Below, piece by piece: positions 14,301 through 24,500 of a stretch of DNA of 64,000 bases (position 1 is the first letter of the stretch; each line of letters starts with the position of its first letter). The DNA comes from Brasenia schreberi. Its lineage: Eukaryota; Streptophyta; Magnoliopsida; Nymphaeales; Cabombaceae. A program made the position numbers and the translations under genes. The stretch lies in contig JAYKKT010000089.1 of assembly GCA_036023115.1 (NCBI GenBank), positions 10,442,001-10,506,000 on the forward strand, read 5' to 3'. The notes below the pieces were generated by a model, which was given only the letters and a program-made list of their open reading frames with translations, did no database searches and was not told the DNA's origin.

Positions 14301-17300
14301 GGCAACGTTCCTGGTCTTTAAATGTGTTTGGTGATAGAGATTATTTTGTGCAAAGGCATACAGTATGGAGTCCAATTGTTCGCATCCAAAATCATTCAAG
14401 CAGCTTTATATTGTATAAAGCTATAATAGTAAGTACACAACTTTATATTAAAGCAAAACATATAAATGGTAAAAAACTACTAATTTTATCATAATACACA
14501 AATCAATCTTCATTATCCAGACCCATTTATCCGTGAGTTGCATTCTTTTTTTTTGCAAATTTTTTTTGGACATGCCACACCGACACGGTGTCGGTGTCGG
14601 TGTCGCACCAGTGTTGGGGTCGACACTCCACCCCTTAGAAGTGTCTGTGCGACTTAGACTTGACATTTGGACTATACAAAATTATGTAATATTCCCTTGA
14701 TGAAAACCATTAGAGAGAAAAAGTTTGAATGTAAAGATTGTATTCTTGGAAAAATGCATCATCTTCTTTTTGGAGAAAGAAACTATGTACCAAAGAAAGC
14801 TTTTGATCTAATACATTCGGATGTTTGGGGCCCCGTGCCCGTTGTTTCTAAAGGAGTGCAATACTGTGATTTTTGTCGATGACTTTACTCGCTTTACATG
14901 GATATATCTCTTGAAACACAAATCCGAAGTATCTGAAAAATTTGTAGTCTTTTATAATATGATCAAAAACCAATTTGGAGTCACCATTAAAATCTTTAGA
15001 TCCGATTCGGGAGGAGAGTACATGTCTAATGAATTTCAAAAATTTATTGAAACTAATGCTATTTTTCATAAAAAATCATACACTAAAACACCCCAACAAA
15101 ATGGTCTAGGAGAAAGGAAACATGGACATATTATTGAAACTTATAGAACTATGCTAATTGCTAGTGGGGTTCCTAAATATTTATGGGCCGAAGCTACTCT
15201 TACCATAATATATCTTATAAATAGAATCCCTTCATCTAACGTTGAAAATACTTCACCTTTCGGAAAATTGTACATCCCTCCATACTATGAATGACTTGGA
15301 ATTTTTAGATGTAGATGTTTTGTGTATACAGACAAGAATGATAAACTATCACCTAGAGCTATTGAATGTGTATTCCTTGGTTATGACATTGACAAGAAGG
15401 GTTATAGGTGTTTTGATCCCATAGAAGACAAATTGTATGTGTTTAAGGATGTAATTTTTTTTGAGAATGATATTTATTATGAATCCAAACCCTTGGAAAA
15501 TTCTTAACCTTTCATTCCTCAAGATTTTTTTGAGCTAGAAGAAGATAATGATTGTGACTCAGTAGATCATCAAGACATTCAGGAAAATCATGTTGAAGAC
15601 AATGACATTTCACACACAACAATTGATAGTCAATCAATTGTCGAACCCTTCGCCTCACATTATACAAGATGTCCTAGAGAAACCAATGATGCCCCCATAG
15701 AACCTGGTATTACAAGATTAGAACCAGGATTTCAAGACCTCCCCAGTGATGTGTGTCTTATGAATCTTTTGAACCACAACGAAGAAATTTGATTGCCACC
15801 CTTCGTCAAGTTAAGGAACCTAGGTTTTATCATCAAGCTAAAGGTATTCTACTTAATGCAGTATTATCCGTATCGGTGCGATACGTACACGATACGATAC
15901 GGGAGGGGTGTATCGCAATTGATAGAGTATCGCACCGTATCGCCCGTATCGTACGATACGCTGTGGGACCCTTATAAAGGGTCGCCGGCTGACCGAAACC
16001 CGCGATTTTTCGGATGATCCTGATTACAATTTGTAAAATGTAACATTGTATGTAACTGTAGTGTAAATTGTGTCTCTATTTTTTTTTGGATTAAAAATAT
16101 GTAAATTTGGATGCAATTGTTCAATGTTGAATGCTCAATCTGTACTAAACTTACATTATATGAATTTAAAACAATTATCAGATTTTTCCTGATTTTTTTC
16201 CGATTTTTTCTAATTTTTAATTAATTTTTATATTATTTTAAAATTAAAGTATGATATGATATGATACAATACGATACACTCGTATCATTGAGCCCAACGA
16301 TACACGATACGATATGCGTCAGACAACACTGACTTAATGCCCTAGATAAGGCTCAGACATGGATAGTTGCGTCCGTACCAAAGGATAAGAAAATCATTGG
16401 ATGTCGATGGGTATATAAAATCAAAACTCATAGCAATGGTCACATTGAGAGATAGAAGGCTAGACTAGTTGCTAAAGATTATGCCCAAGAATATGTAATT
16501 GACTCTGATGAAACTTTTGCCCCAGTAGTTAGAATGACCACAATTAGAATTCTCATAACCATTAGTGCAATTAAGCAATGAAATATATGCCAACTTGATG
16601 CCAAGAATGCTTTTTTGAACAATTACTTGAATGAAGAAGTCTACATGAGTCTTCCTCCTGGTGTTAATATCCCTCTTAGTCATGCTCTTAAATTGCGAAA
16701 GGCTTTGTATGGTTTGAAACAAGCTCCTAAAGCTTGGTTTGATCGATTTGAAAAATTCATGCATTTGCATCATTTTGTGACTTACTATACTGATACTGCA
16801 TTGTTTATAGTTTGTACGAAAAACAAAATCTGGTATTGTTATCTTGCTTTTGTATGTGGATGACATGATCATCACATGAAGTGATGAAGCAGGAATTGCT
16901 GACGTTAAACTTAATCTTCATCACGAATTTGATATGAAAGACTTGGGCTTGCTGAATTACTTTCTAGGTATTGAGGACAGTGTTGTCCGTATCTCATCGT
17001 GGGCCACCACGATACGATACGGGGCCCCGTATCGTAGGTGCGGGCGTATCGTACGATACGGGCGATACGCCCTAGGACCCTTATAAAGGGTCCCGACCCG
17101 AGAGAAACCCGCTCTCTCCTTTTGGATTCCTTAAGCTCCCTAAGAGTCGGTTTTCGCCTCCTTGGTGTTCAAAGCTCTAAAATCGTGCTGAATAAAATGT
17201 TCATGATTTTGAACTGTAGTGCTTAAGCTCCCTAAGCTATTTAGTTGATGATCCTGATTAAAATTTGTAAAATGTAACATTATATGTAACTGTAGTGTAG

Positions 17301-20300
17301 TGTAAAGTGTAAACTATGTTTGTATTTTATTTTTTAGATTCAAAATATGTAAATTTGGATGCAATTGTTCAATGCTGAATGCTCAATCTGTACTAAACTT
17401 ATATTATATGAATTTAAAGCAATTATCAGATTTTTCCTGATTTTTTTCGATTTTTACTATTTTTTATTAATTTTAATTAAATTTTGCATTATTTTAATAT
17501 TAAAGTACGATACGATACGATACAATACGTCCGTATCGTGGAGTCCAGCGATACATGATACAATACGCGTGAAACAACACTGATTGAGATAACCAAAAAT
17601 AATTGTGGATACATTATGTCTCAAACAAAGTTTGCTAAAGATATCATTCAAAGATCTGGTCTTACATATACTAAGGTTGTTGACACACCGAAAGTTCTAG
17701 GCACCAAACTACGATCCGCTGATGGTGAGAAATTAGGGGACCGCACCCCTTATAGCTCATAGGTGCACTTACTTATCTCACCATTACTAGACCAAATATC
17801 CCTCCTGGTGTGATGACCAAGTCAAGAATGCTTTTTTGAACAATTACTTGAATGAAGAAGTCTACATGAGTCTTCCTCCTGGTGTCAATATCCCACTTGG
17901 TCATGCTCTTAAATTACGAAAGGCCTTGTATGGTCTGAAACAAACTCCTAAAGCTTGGTTTGATCGATTTGAAAAATTCATGCATTTGCATAATTTTGTG
18001 ACTTGCTATACTGATACTACATTGTTTATAGTTTGTACGGAAAACAAAATCTGGTATTGTTATCTTGCTTTTGTTTGTGGATGACGTGATCATCACATGA
18101 AGTGATGATGCAAGAATTGCTGACGTTAAACTTAATCTTCATCACGAATTTGATATGAAAGACTTGGGCTTGCTAAATTACTTTCTAGGTATTGAGATAA
18201 CCAAAAATAATTGTGAATACTTTATGTCTCAAACAAAGTTTGCTAAAGATATCATTGAAAGATATGGTCTTACATATACTAATGTTGTTGACACACTGAA
18301 AGTCATAGGCACCAAACTACGATCCGCTGATGGTGAGAAATTAGAGGACCATACCCCTTATCGATAGCTCATAGGTGCACTTACTTATCTCACCATTACT
18401 AGACCAAATATTTCTCATGCAGAACACACAACAAGTCAATTTCAATAGGCCCCCACTTCTGTTAATATGAGTGCTATCTTTGCGCATTATTCGATATATT
18501 AGAAATACTGCTCACAAGGGGGTTCTCTTAACTTCATCTTCATCTTTTGACTTATCTGTATATACGAATGCTGATTGGGGTGGAGATGTCAATGATAGAT
18601 ACTCTACGACTGGATTTTATGTGTTTTTAGGTGAATCTATTATTTCTTGGAAGTGCAAAAAACAATAAAAGGTGTCCCTCTCATCCACAGAAGCCGAATA
18701 TCGAACCATGGCTATAGTTGTGATGGAGATCTCTTGGATCACAACCATTCTAGCAGACATGGGAGTCACTGTACAATGCCCTGCCATCATGTATTCTGAC
18801 AACAAAAGTGCCATGTACATTGCCTCCAACAACACTTTTCATGAGAGGATAAAGCATATCGAGATGGTCTGTCAGTTTGTTCGTGAAGAGTGTCTGAATA
18901 AGAAGATTTCTCTTTGTTATGTCACATCCGAGATGCACCTCGCAAACTTCTTCACTAAATCCCTTTCAGCTCCTCGGTTTCAATTTTTGCTTGACAAACT
19001 TTTCGTGTATATCCCGTAAGTTTGAGGGGAGGTGTTAATGTAATAGGAGCACTAGGGCCCGTGCAACCAAAGCTTGAGGCAGGTGGCCTTGGCCACTACC
19101 GTTGGTAGCTCCAATGGCTAGTAGCCGTTGGAGCTGTCCCCAATGGCTAGTGCTCTAGCTCATTTCTTCTTCCTCTTGTTGCTCAATTTCACGTCTTATG
19201 TTGTCTATAAATACTACTTCAATTTATTAATAAAGTATGCAGTCTAGCACTGCTTTTTGACTTGTTTTTTATGTGCTTCCGCTCTCGTTGGTTATTCTTG
19301 AAGATCGGCATTTGTGATTGAATGCCATTTGACTCTTGGCGACTTGGTGAACTTGATTCGTACAATATCAACCTTCGTTCATCGACGAATATTTACAGAG
19401 TTGACTCTATTGGTTAGCAGAATCCAGCAAAATCTGAGGCTGAATTACAATTTGCGCTGGATGAAATATGTAAGCAATTTAAGGGTACCTTTTCTTTGCC
19501 CTGTGACCCTCAATATTCTATGTAACCTGTTTTTGAATAGCAAGACCCTTCAGGTCAGAACATACTTGACAAGGTAGAGCAGTTATTCATCATCTAACTT
19601 GAGAGCATTTATCCCTTGAAGCAAGTGGTTTGGAAGTCCTTGTTGCAAAGTTACTTGTTTTAATGGGCCATTACACATGATCAAAACACACCTGCTGTTA
19701 GACTTGAAACACTGTTCTGAGTAATGTGTATTTTACTATGTTTCCTATCCAATCCAAGTTCCTAGTTTTCAGATGCTCTGAACTATTACAAATTCCCTGT
19801 TTTGTCTATTTTGCTTCTCAAATTTCAACTGGAAGTACGGTTTGCTGTTGTGTTTGCCATATTCTGTCTATTTGAATTGAATGACATTGATATATTTGTG
19901 ATCGTCTTACATTTTATCTTATAGAGCATAAGCATGCTGACTTTTTCTCTTTCCTCTCTTTTCCTGCTTAAGAAAGCACTGGAAGAAAAGAGATCCTTTT
20001 TGACTCAAATGCAGAAATCTGAGCGTTCTGCATTTCAGGATTATCAGAATCTGGTGGCTAAGAATGAATTGTATGAGAAGGTAATCCATTTTGTTTACTG
20101 AACCAAGTGGTGTTATTAGCAACATCTGTAGATTGCTTACGTAAAACATAGAAGTTACGGGGTTTTCAGATTCTCTTTGGAGCTTATTGTAAACTATTGG
20201 TATCTGTCTGTTGGTCAAGATTCCGTGTAGTCTTCTAATGTCAGTTGGCCGTGCCTGCTTTAAAAATTTCTATATTACATTCAATTATGCAAGGCACATT

Positions 20301-21917
20301 TTTCTACAAATGAAATCCTGTGTGGAACGTCACCTTATAAGCTAGAATGCTACAGGAAGTGGACATGCTGATATATATATATATATATGTAGTTGGTACA
20401 TGTATGTGTGTGTGTCTATTATATATACATATTATTTTTAGGAAGCGTGGAAACTTATTGATTTGTACCTATAATCATCCTTGCTTAAAATGGTAATGGA
20501 ATTTTCAAATCTGCTCAATCTCATCTCTTCAGTCTGGTTCAACTTCTTCCTTTCCTATTTCTGAAGTACCTTTTAGTGGAATGTTAGGCGTTCGTATCTT
20601 GATGGCAATATATTCCCCTGCAGGTATCTAAAAAGCTATCAAAGTACTTGTCTGAGATGCAGGCTATGCAAGAACAGGTTTGGTTCATTCACCCTGAATG
20701 CTCCGCCATCTTAAAGTGCTGCTTCAGTTGCCCTTGCTTTTTTAGTTTTTTGACAACCATAATGAACTATGACAAAGGTACCTTGCATTTTGTTGGCATG
20801 ATTTTTCACATGGAAGGGGATCAGCTTGGTTCTACCAAGATGGTTCCATGCCAACTGTATTCTCCCCTTACTCATTGGATTTTCTGATGTCAGAGTTCTA
20901 ATGTAGTCAAGGGAACTTATAAATGTGCATATATCATAAAATAGTGGGTAGGACAGAGTAATTAAAGGTGTAAGAATGAGCTTGTTCATTAAGTTACGGA
21001 AACAAACAATATAATGTACAATCATTTGATTAGTTGTCTGTTTACTGGTGTCCAGGTAAATTCATGTAAGTCGATTGAGAAAGAAGTAAAATCAATAAAA
21101 GCAAAGCTCAGTGATGTGGAATTGATGGCCATGTCTCTTGAAGCGAAACGGGTCGAGCTGCTGGGCAAAGGTGTCTTTGACAAACTTGCATTCTATCGTA
21201 TATATAAGCATTTGATTTTCTGTAAATCCATAGTAGATTAACGATCCTACATTTTTTTTTTCAGTTGATGATGGTGAGAAGATTGCAAGGGCATTGGAGC
21301 AAGAGAAAGAATCAAAATGCTCAGAGGCAGATAGAGAACTAAACTCTGTCAAGTCAGCATCAGAGTTAGAGATACAAGAGCTGGATCTAAGATAAAAAGG
21401 GACTGAAACGACGATAGCTGAAGTATATAACTTTTTGAATTTATTTAGTTTCTACCTAACATAGTTCAAATTGGTGGACCTTTTTGTATATGGTGCAATT
21501 TTGCAGGCAAATAAGATAAAAGCACAAACAGCTTCTGCAAGGAACAATGGTGAAACACTTCTACAGGGATTGGGCTGCAAATGTGAAGAACTTGTGAATG
21601 AGGTAAACTTGTTTGCTTTTGTTCCTCCTATCTATGTCATGAGTTGAAGTGATTGACCATGGTTCCTTGTTTGAGCATTCTTATCCTATGCTTCTTAAAC
21701 GTATATCAATGACTTGAATCGTGTCCATGATTATTCCTGGAGGTTGCTCCTGCACCCACGTTCGTGCTTTTCTTGGCAGACTTTGGTAAATGCGCTGTAA
21801 GTTGCATGGACATAATTGATGAAATCGTGTTTTTTGTGATTACAGTATCAAAAGTATTCATCTCCGATTGATGACTTTCTACTGAAGCTAGAAGAGGAAC
21901 ACAAGCAAAGCAAGTGA
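2359..21917 (+). CDS. NUF2: kinetochore protein NUF2 (Ndc80 complex), 11 exons, with in-frame stop in exon 9
   Basis: NUF2 pairs with NDC80 in the outer-kinetochore Ndc80 complex, which binds spindle microtubules. Exons by eye: 2359-2519, 3586-3801, 3948-4032, 4789-4971, 5231-5320, 19973-20080, 20624-20677, 21056-21170 (start uncertain by 1), 21265-21422, 21507-21602, 21846-21917. All junctions are GT-AG and the phases fit across the set. The start is the first ATG giving the NUF2 calponin-homology N-terminus ([14 protein letters not shown]). Exons 2-3 complete that domain, and the rest is coiled coil, with the family-typical run IVQSPEKLQ ending exon 5. Spliced, the frame is 446 codons including the final stop, close to the usual plant length of about 440 residues. 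However, exon 9 has an in-frame TAA at about 21393-21395 (codon 381), after ELDLR, with the frame continuing normally to the natural end. As read, the protein would lose its last ~65 residues, the end that contacts SPC24/SPC25. This could be a recent pseudogene, a truncated allele or a base error. Confidence 0.9.
4233..4696 (+). mobile_element. 5'-truncated RTE-type LINE in NUF2 intron 3
   Basis: The body, about 4251-4678, matches the 3' end of the full LINE at 30458-33356. It covers the end of the reverse transcriptase ORF and the characteristic tail with GACCCCGTCTAGTATGGG followed by TTG/GTT repeats. It is flanked by an imperfect target-site duplication of about 18 bp at 4233-4250 and 4679-4696 (TATTCGTGTAAACGGTGT versus TATTTGTTTAAACAGTGT). 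Stops and indels disrupt the coding part. It is a dead 5'-truncated copy, inserted in the sense direction of the gene. Confidence 0.88.
5887..6179 (-). repeat. 3' LTR of copia element A
   Basis: This 293-bp LTR has TG...CA ends. It is the 3' LTR because the element reads right to left. The polypurine tract on the minus strand lies just inside its right edge, at about 6180-6192. Confidence 0.93.
6482..9227 (-). pseudogene. copia A pol remnant (protease, integrase, RT, RNase H)
   Basis: Reading leftward: the protease motif appears as DSRATDHM near 9150, where the catalytic-loop Gly has become Arg. The pre-integrase zinc-finger phrase LWHYRLGH is near 8750. The integrase core HSDIWGP...FIDDCTR is near 8600-8520, with SDNGE near 8400. 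Reverse transcriptase follows in pieces: [10 protein letters not shown] near 7440, [12 protein letters not shown] near 7245, YVDDI near 7110. RNase H, with STTEAEY, is near 6490. Stops and frameshifts separate the pieces, so no intact polyprotein is made. Confidence 0.88.
9500..10234 (-). pseudogene. copia A gag remnant
   Basis: A minus-strand frame begins near 10234 with a plausible ATG and soon shows the gag-type phrase [15 protein letters not shown], with a stop replacing the W. It continues through 9992-9798 ([15 protein letters not shown] region), typical of the copia gag domain. At about 9400-9440 a CCHC zinc knuckle is recognisable, with its second Cys changed to Tyr and a stop nearby. 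Several frame breaks make it non-functional. Confidence 0.8.
10843..11135 (-). repeat. 5' LTR of copia element A
   Basis: This 293-bp partner LTR has the same length as the copy at 5887-6179. The primer-binding site is at about 10825-10842, read on the minus strand. Confidence 0.93.
12156..12529 (+). repeat. 5' LTR of copia element B
   Basis: This 374-bp LTR has a TATA-like CTATAAATA near 12337 and an AATAAAA signal near 12360. It has an extra run of GGGCCA repeats near 12215 compared with the 3' LTR, and differs from it by substitutions and indels. Confidence 0.93.
12673..13430 (+). pseudogene. copia B gag remnant
   Basis: Fragments at 12673-12954, 12999-13190 and 13244-13429 run in order. 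The first has the copia gag N-terminal style ([18 protein letters not shown]), and the second has the gag phrase [15 protein letters not shown]...FSELW. A zinc knuckle may lie at about 13420-13460 (TICR...GHIKTTC, frame-broken). Frame breaks separate the pieces. Confidence 0.75.
13588..14010 (+). pseudogene. copia B protease and pre-integrase remnant
   Basis: The protease active-site region reads [16 protein letters not shown], with DFGAS in place of the usual D-S/T-GA loop. The pre-integrase region continues to about 14010, where CHM marks the pre-integrase His motif. It is then interrupted by the inserted block at 14011-14651. Confidence 0.8.
14011..14651. mobile_element. unclassified insertion inside copia B
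   Basis: About 640 bases split the pre-integrase zinc-finger codons: CHM is left of the block, and the R-L-G-H-type continuation with DYTKLCN is right of it. The block starts with GTGCGGGTGCGGG-type sequence and ends with a cluster of GTGTCGG direct and inverted repeats (about 14578-14655). Its centre is AT-rich and non-coding. The flanks resemble a degenerate duplication (ACATGAG left, ACTTAG right). The size and termini suggest a non-autonomous DNA transposon, but the superfamily is not clear. Confidence 0.6.
14660..15510 (+). pseudogene. copia B integrase remnant
   Basis: The zinc-binding end CKDCILGK is near 14735, and the integrase core [10 protein letters not shown] is near 14805. After a frameshift come [22 protein letters not shown] (the second catalytic Asp region) and [12 protein letters not shown] with the third acidic residue. 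The end of integrase continues to about 15507. At least two frameshifts and a stop make it inactive. Confidence 0.85.
15859..16331. mobile_element. hAT-like non-autonomous element 1 (GATACG-rich)
   Basis: This is a 473-bp insertion in copia B between integrase and RT. Terminal inverted repeats are CAGTATTATC (left, decayed from CAGTGTTGTC) and GACAACACTG (right). An 8-bp target-site duplication ACTTAATG is perfect at 15851-15858 and 16332-16339. Both subterminal regions are packed with GTATCG/CGATAC words in both orientations, and there is a palindrome GACCCTTATAAAGGGTC near 15968. The interior is AT-rich and has no transposase. The 8-bp duplication plus CAG-starting ends point to the hAT superfamily. 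Confidence 0.85.
16340..16975 (+). pseudogene. copia B reverse transcriptase, first copy
   Basis: RT starts just after hAT-like element 1, with [11 protein letters not shown], a stop in place of a conserved Tyr codon, then KARLVAK. It continues through [23 protein letters not shown] and a frame-broken [12 protein letters not shown] catalytic stretch near 16855-16875. From about 16602 on, the sequence is repeated at 17823 onward. Confidence 0.85.
16602..18420 (+). repeat. tandem duplication of the RT segment inside copia B
   Basis: Sequence from about 16602 (AATGCTTTTTTGAAC) to about 17807 is repeated from about 17823, with few mismatches. Both copies encode [17 protein letters not shown], then [13 protein letters not shown], and end near the phrase [14 protein letters not shown]. 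The first copy contains hAT-like element 2 and the second does not, so the net unit is about 600 bp. The junction near 17808-17822 joins ITRPNI-type sequence to the NAFL region. Confidence 0.85.
16980..17582. mobile_element. hAT-like non-autonomous element 2 (GATACG-rich)
   Basis: This 603-bp element has ends CAGTGTTGTC...AACAACACTG and an 8-bp target-site duplication ATTGAGGA / ATTGAGAT (16972-16979 and 17583-17590, one mismatch). The empty site is visible in the window: the second RT copy reads straight through the same spot at about 18190. Like element 1 it has dense GTATCG/CGATAC subterminal arrays and the same GACCCTTATAAAGGGTC palindrome. It carries about 130 extra bases after that palindrome. 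No transposase is encoded. Confidence 0.88.
17823..18470 (+). pseudogene. copia B reverse transcriptase, second copy
   Basis: The frames at 17836-18084 and 18155-18367 carry the C-terminal half of [15 protein letters not shown], then the frame-broken catalytic DD region near 18075, then [15 protein letters not shown] and [14 protein letters not shown] stop interrupts it at about 18365. Confidence 0.85.
18471..19019 (+). pseudogene. copia B RNase H remnant
   Basis: [19 protein letters not shown], with the usual D of the catalytic start region shifted to N, is followed by a stop at about 18666. Then come [18 protein letters not shown] and [11 protein letters not shown], ending with the C-terminal [15 protein letters not shown] at 19019. 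This order is the copia-type RNase H, ending just before the polypurine tract and the 3' LTR. Confidence 0.88.
19033..19397 (+). repeat. 3' LTR of copia element B
   Basis: This 365-bp partner LTR has CTATAAATA near 19205 and AATAAAG near 19229. It differs from the 5' copy mainly in the GC-rich stretch around 19080-19160, where short blocks resembling GTAGCCGTTGGAGC vary in number. Confidence 0.93.
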
Positions 21918-21961
21918 GGTGCAGAGCCTATATCTCTTGAGCATGCCTTGTATATCTTATG

Positions 21962-21993
<32 letters not shown>

Positions 21994-21999
21994 TTTGTG

Positions 22000-24500
22000 T
22001 GTGTACTGTGATGCATTCCTCCAGCATACCTGTGGTTAAAGTTTCAAGATGCTTTTCACCGTCTCATTTGGCACTCAGAATGAAGATTTGATATCACTAA
22101 AGATCATAATCTGCTAAAAGTAAGGCATAGTGGGTACTGGCGGCAGGGGTTTGGCCATTGACTGAACACGCTGAGCCAAATAAGTACTGAGCTGGCTGTG
22201 ACTATTCGAGAAGTCACTAGAAATGAGTTGGGTCCGGTTGGCTCAGATTGAGATCCAAAAACCTCCTAAACCTGGCCCATATTAACTCAAGTTGTTTATA
22301 TGAACTGTAGTGGATTTGAACCAAATAACATCTTTGTTGGTGATCCGTGTGCAGACATATGCGTGTGTGGATATTACTGTTTCCATTACAAGTTATAACT
22401 GATTATCTTGAGGGTCTAAATAATTATGGTCAGCAAAAAGGCTTAAACAAATCTGTTTAAACGGCTAAGACGTGAACTATTCGTTATTGGCTGAGAAGTG
22501 GGACCATTTAGTAAATAACCTGGGGCGTTATTGGTCTGGATTTGGTATGATATGGACACAGCTTACACAAATCGTGTTGAGTCCAGGTAGACATGAACCA
22601 TAATAGGTCTTGTGTGTCTTGCATGAGAAACACTAAACAAAACTCGTCGTGTTTAAGGTTCAGGTTCCTCACATGCCAAGAATTCGACTAGATACAAGTT
22701 GATTCCCCTTATACCCTTTGTAGATGTGAATTTTTATTTCAAAACCTATTTTGAAATTTGAAAAGAAATTCTTGAACTACATTGTGTGCGCGAGCGTGTC
22801 AGTTAGTTTGCTGAAACTAGTAAAGATTAATTTTTGACTTTCGTGTAGCGATCGTGGTAAGTCAACTTTTATCGACGTAGGCCTTCTTCAACCGACACTC
22901 AAGGGTTAGCGTAGATGCTTTGAAAATTATTCGAGATTCAGTAAGTTTTCAAAAACAAGATTTCAATTTCAAAAACTTTGACAAAATTGTGATTTTGGTT
23001 TTTATTTTAAAAATATCTCAAGTGTTGAAAAGCAAAAACTGATTGTGTTATCAGAGGCTTATTTCTAATTTTTTTTGAAATACTTTCGAGTTTCCAAAAA
23101 TCCTCAAAATTTTACAGAGGATAGACTTTCATGTAAAGATTCAAAAAATATTTTTATTTTGTATGTTATATATTCATGTAATTAAATTCAGAAATAGACC
23201 TCACTCAGATATTTGGGATAGACCTTTGCAAAAAAATCAGAGGTTTAGAAAAATTGATATATGTTGCTCAAACCTCCGATTTCTATGACATTGATCTTGT
23301 TGAAAACTATGGATTCCATCTTTCCAAAGAGACCATTTTAAATAAATTTGGTTCACTATACACAAAAATATTCAGGAATAATCCAACTTGTGTCACAAGA
23401 GCTTCTGGTTTTTTAGAATCTGTTCTGGTTTTAGTAAAACATTTTTTATTTTATTAATGATGTTTAACATGTCCAAAATTCTCCAAAATTTTATCAGAAG
23501 TGCATTTGTATGTCTAGATTAGACGGGCCAAATTTTGACATATTTGTTGCAAGGGATAAGCAAAGAGAAATCTTTTACCGAATACATGTAGAGTGTATAA
23601 AAACAGTTTTTCAATTTTTCTAAATTGTGTTTGTGTTTTAATCCGAATTAAAACAAATCTACAACTAGAAAACAATAGTCTAAATCCTAAGGATCACATG
23701 AACATGGGAGATTAAGAGGTTCATGATCTTAAGTTGTGCTATGGAGTCGAAAGAACAAATATCAAAGCATGTAACAAAGACTGCATGAAAGAAAGATGGG
23801 GCAACCTGTGAATTTGAATCAATACGTTTTCATGGAGACTTAAGCTCCTTAATTACAAGCCCATAAAAATTATTCAGAAAGGATATAATTATGTGATCAG
23901 TAAGGAATGATAGACCTACGGCGGAAGGTGGAGGACGGTTTGCAACTGATAGTGTGGCGGGCAACAACCTTCTTCCTTTCCCTCCCTCTCTCTCTCTCTC
24001 CCTCTTGCTTAATGGTTTGTTGAACTCAGATTTTACCAAACTCGGATCTATTGTTTGCAGCACCTTTGAGGGCCCTTTTATAGGCCAAAGAATGTCTCTT
24101 TGTAGCAAATCTTCACAAGGTAAGTTGCCTTATTGAAAAAGTCGACATTTTGGTAAGTGAATGCTGGCCATTCTTGTCAAAATGTGTCGATTCATTTTTT
24201 TGGCAATTAAGGTGTTGTATATGCCTTCCAAATCTGCCACTTGACTGACTTTTGGCAAGTGGGCTCAGCCAAAAACGAAGCTTGCTCAGGTGGGTTCAGC
24301 CAGCCGCCATGAAAGGTAGGTCTTCTTGCTTAACCCAAGCTCCCTCTAGTTCATTGTGATCATGGTCGGGTTTGACTGTTGTATTCACGGCTAAACATGA
24401 TGCGGTTTGATGGCTTGATAACCTAATGAATTTGATATGAAGACTACCTTGTTGCTATCCATTTGCTTAAATAGCCATCTTTGAGTCTCTGATTTGACTA
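22000..24500. other. intergenic, no gene recognised
   Basis: A short CT/TA microsatellite lies at 21962-21990, in the NUF2 3' flank. The stretch 22900-23650 is AT-rich, with repeated TTTTCAAAAA-like words typical of decayed transposons. The ORFs at 23254 and 23830-24136 have no recognisable motif, and the latter pair are shadows over a CT/GA tract near 23985-24003. Confidence 0.5.

Larger units (their letters stand above)
12156..19397 (+). mobile_element. element B: Ty1/copia retrotransposon with nested insertions in NUF2 intron 5
   Basis: LTRs of 374 bp (12156-12529) and 365 bp (19033-19397) start TGTTAATGTAATAGG and end ATATTTACA. A perfect 5-bp target-site duplication GAGTT lies at 12151-12155 and 19398-19402. 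The primer-binding site begins TGGTATC at 12530, and a polypurine tract (TTTGAGGGGAGG) precedes the 3' LTR. Domain order is gag, protease, integrase, RT, RNase H. It is 7.2 kb, longer than element A, because of three inserted blocks and a tandem duplication of part of the RT. It is co-oriented with NUF2, so its LTR poly(A) signals lie in the sense direction. Confidence 0.95.

Noticed and set aside
23830..24136. Overlapping ORFs on both strands near 24 kb
   Set aside because: They cross a CT/GA tract and have no recognisable motif. No splice or promoter support.
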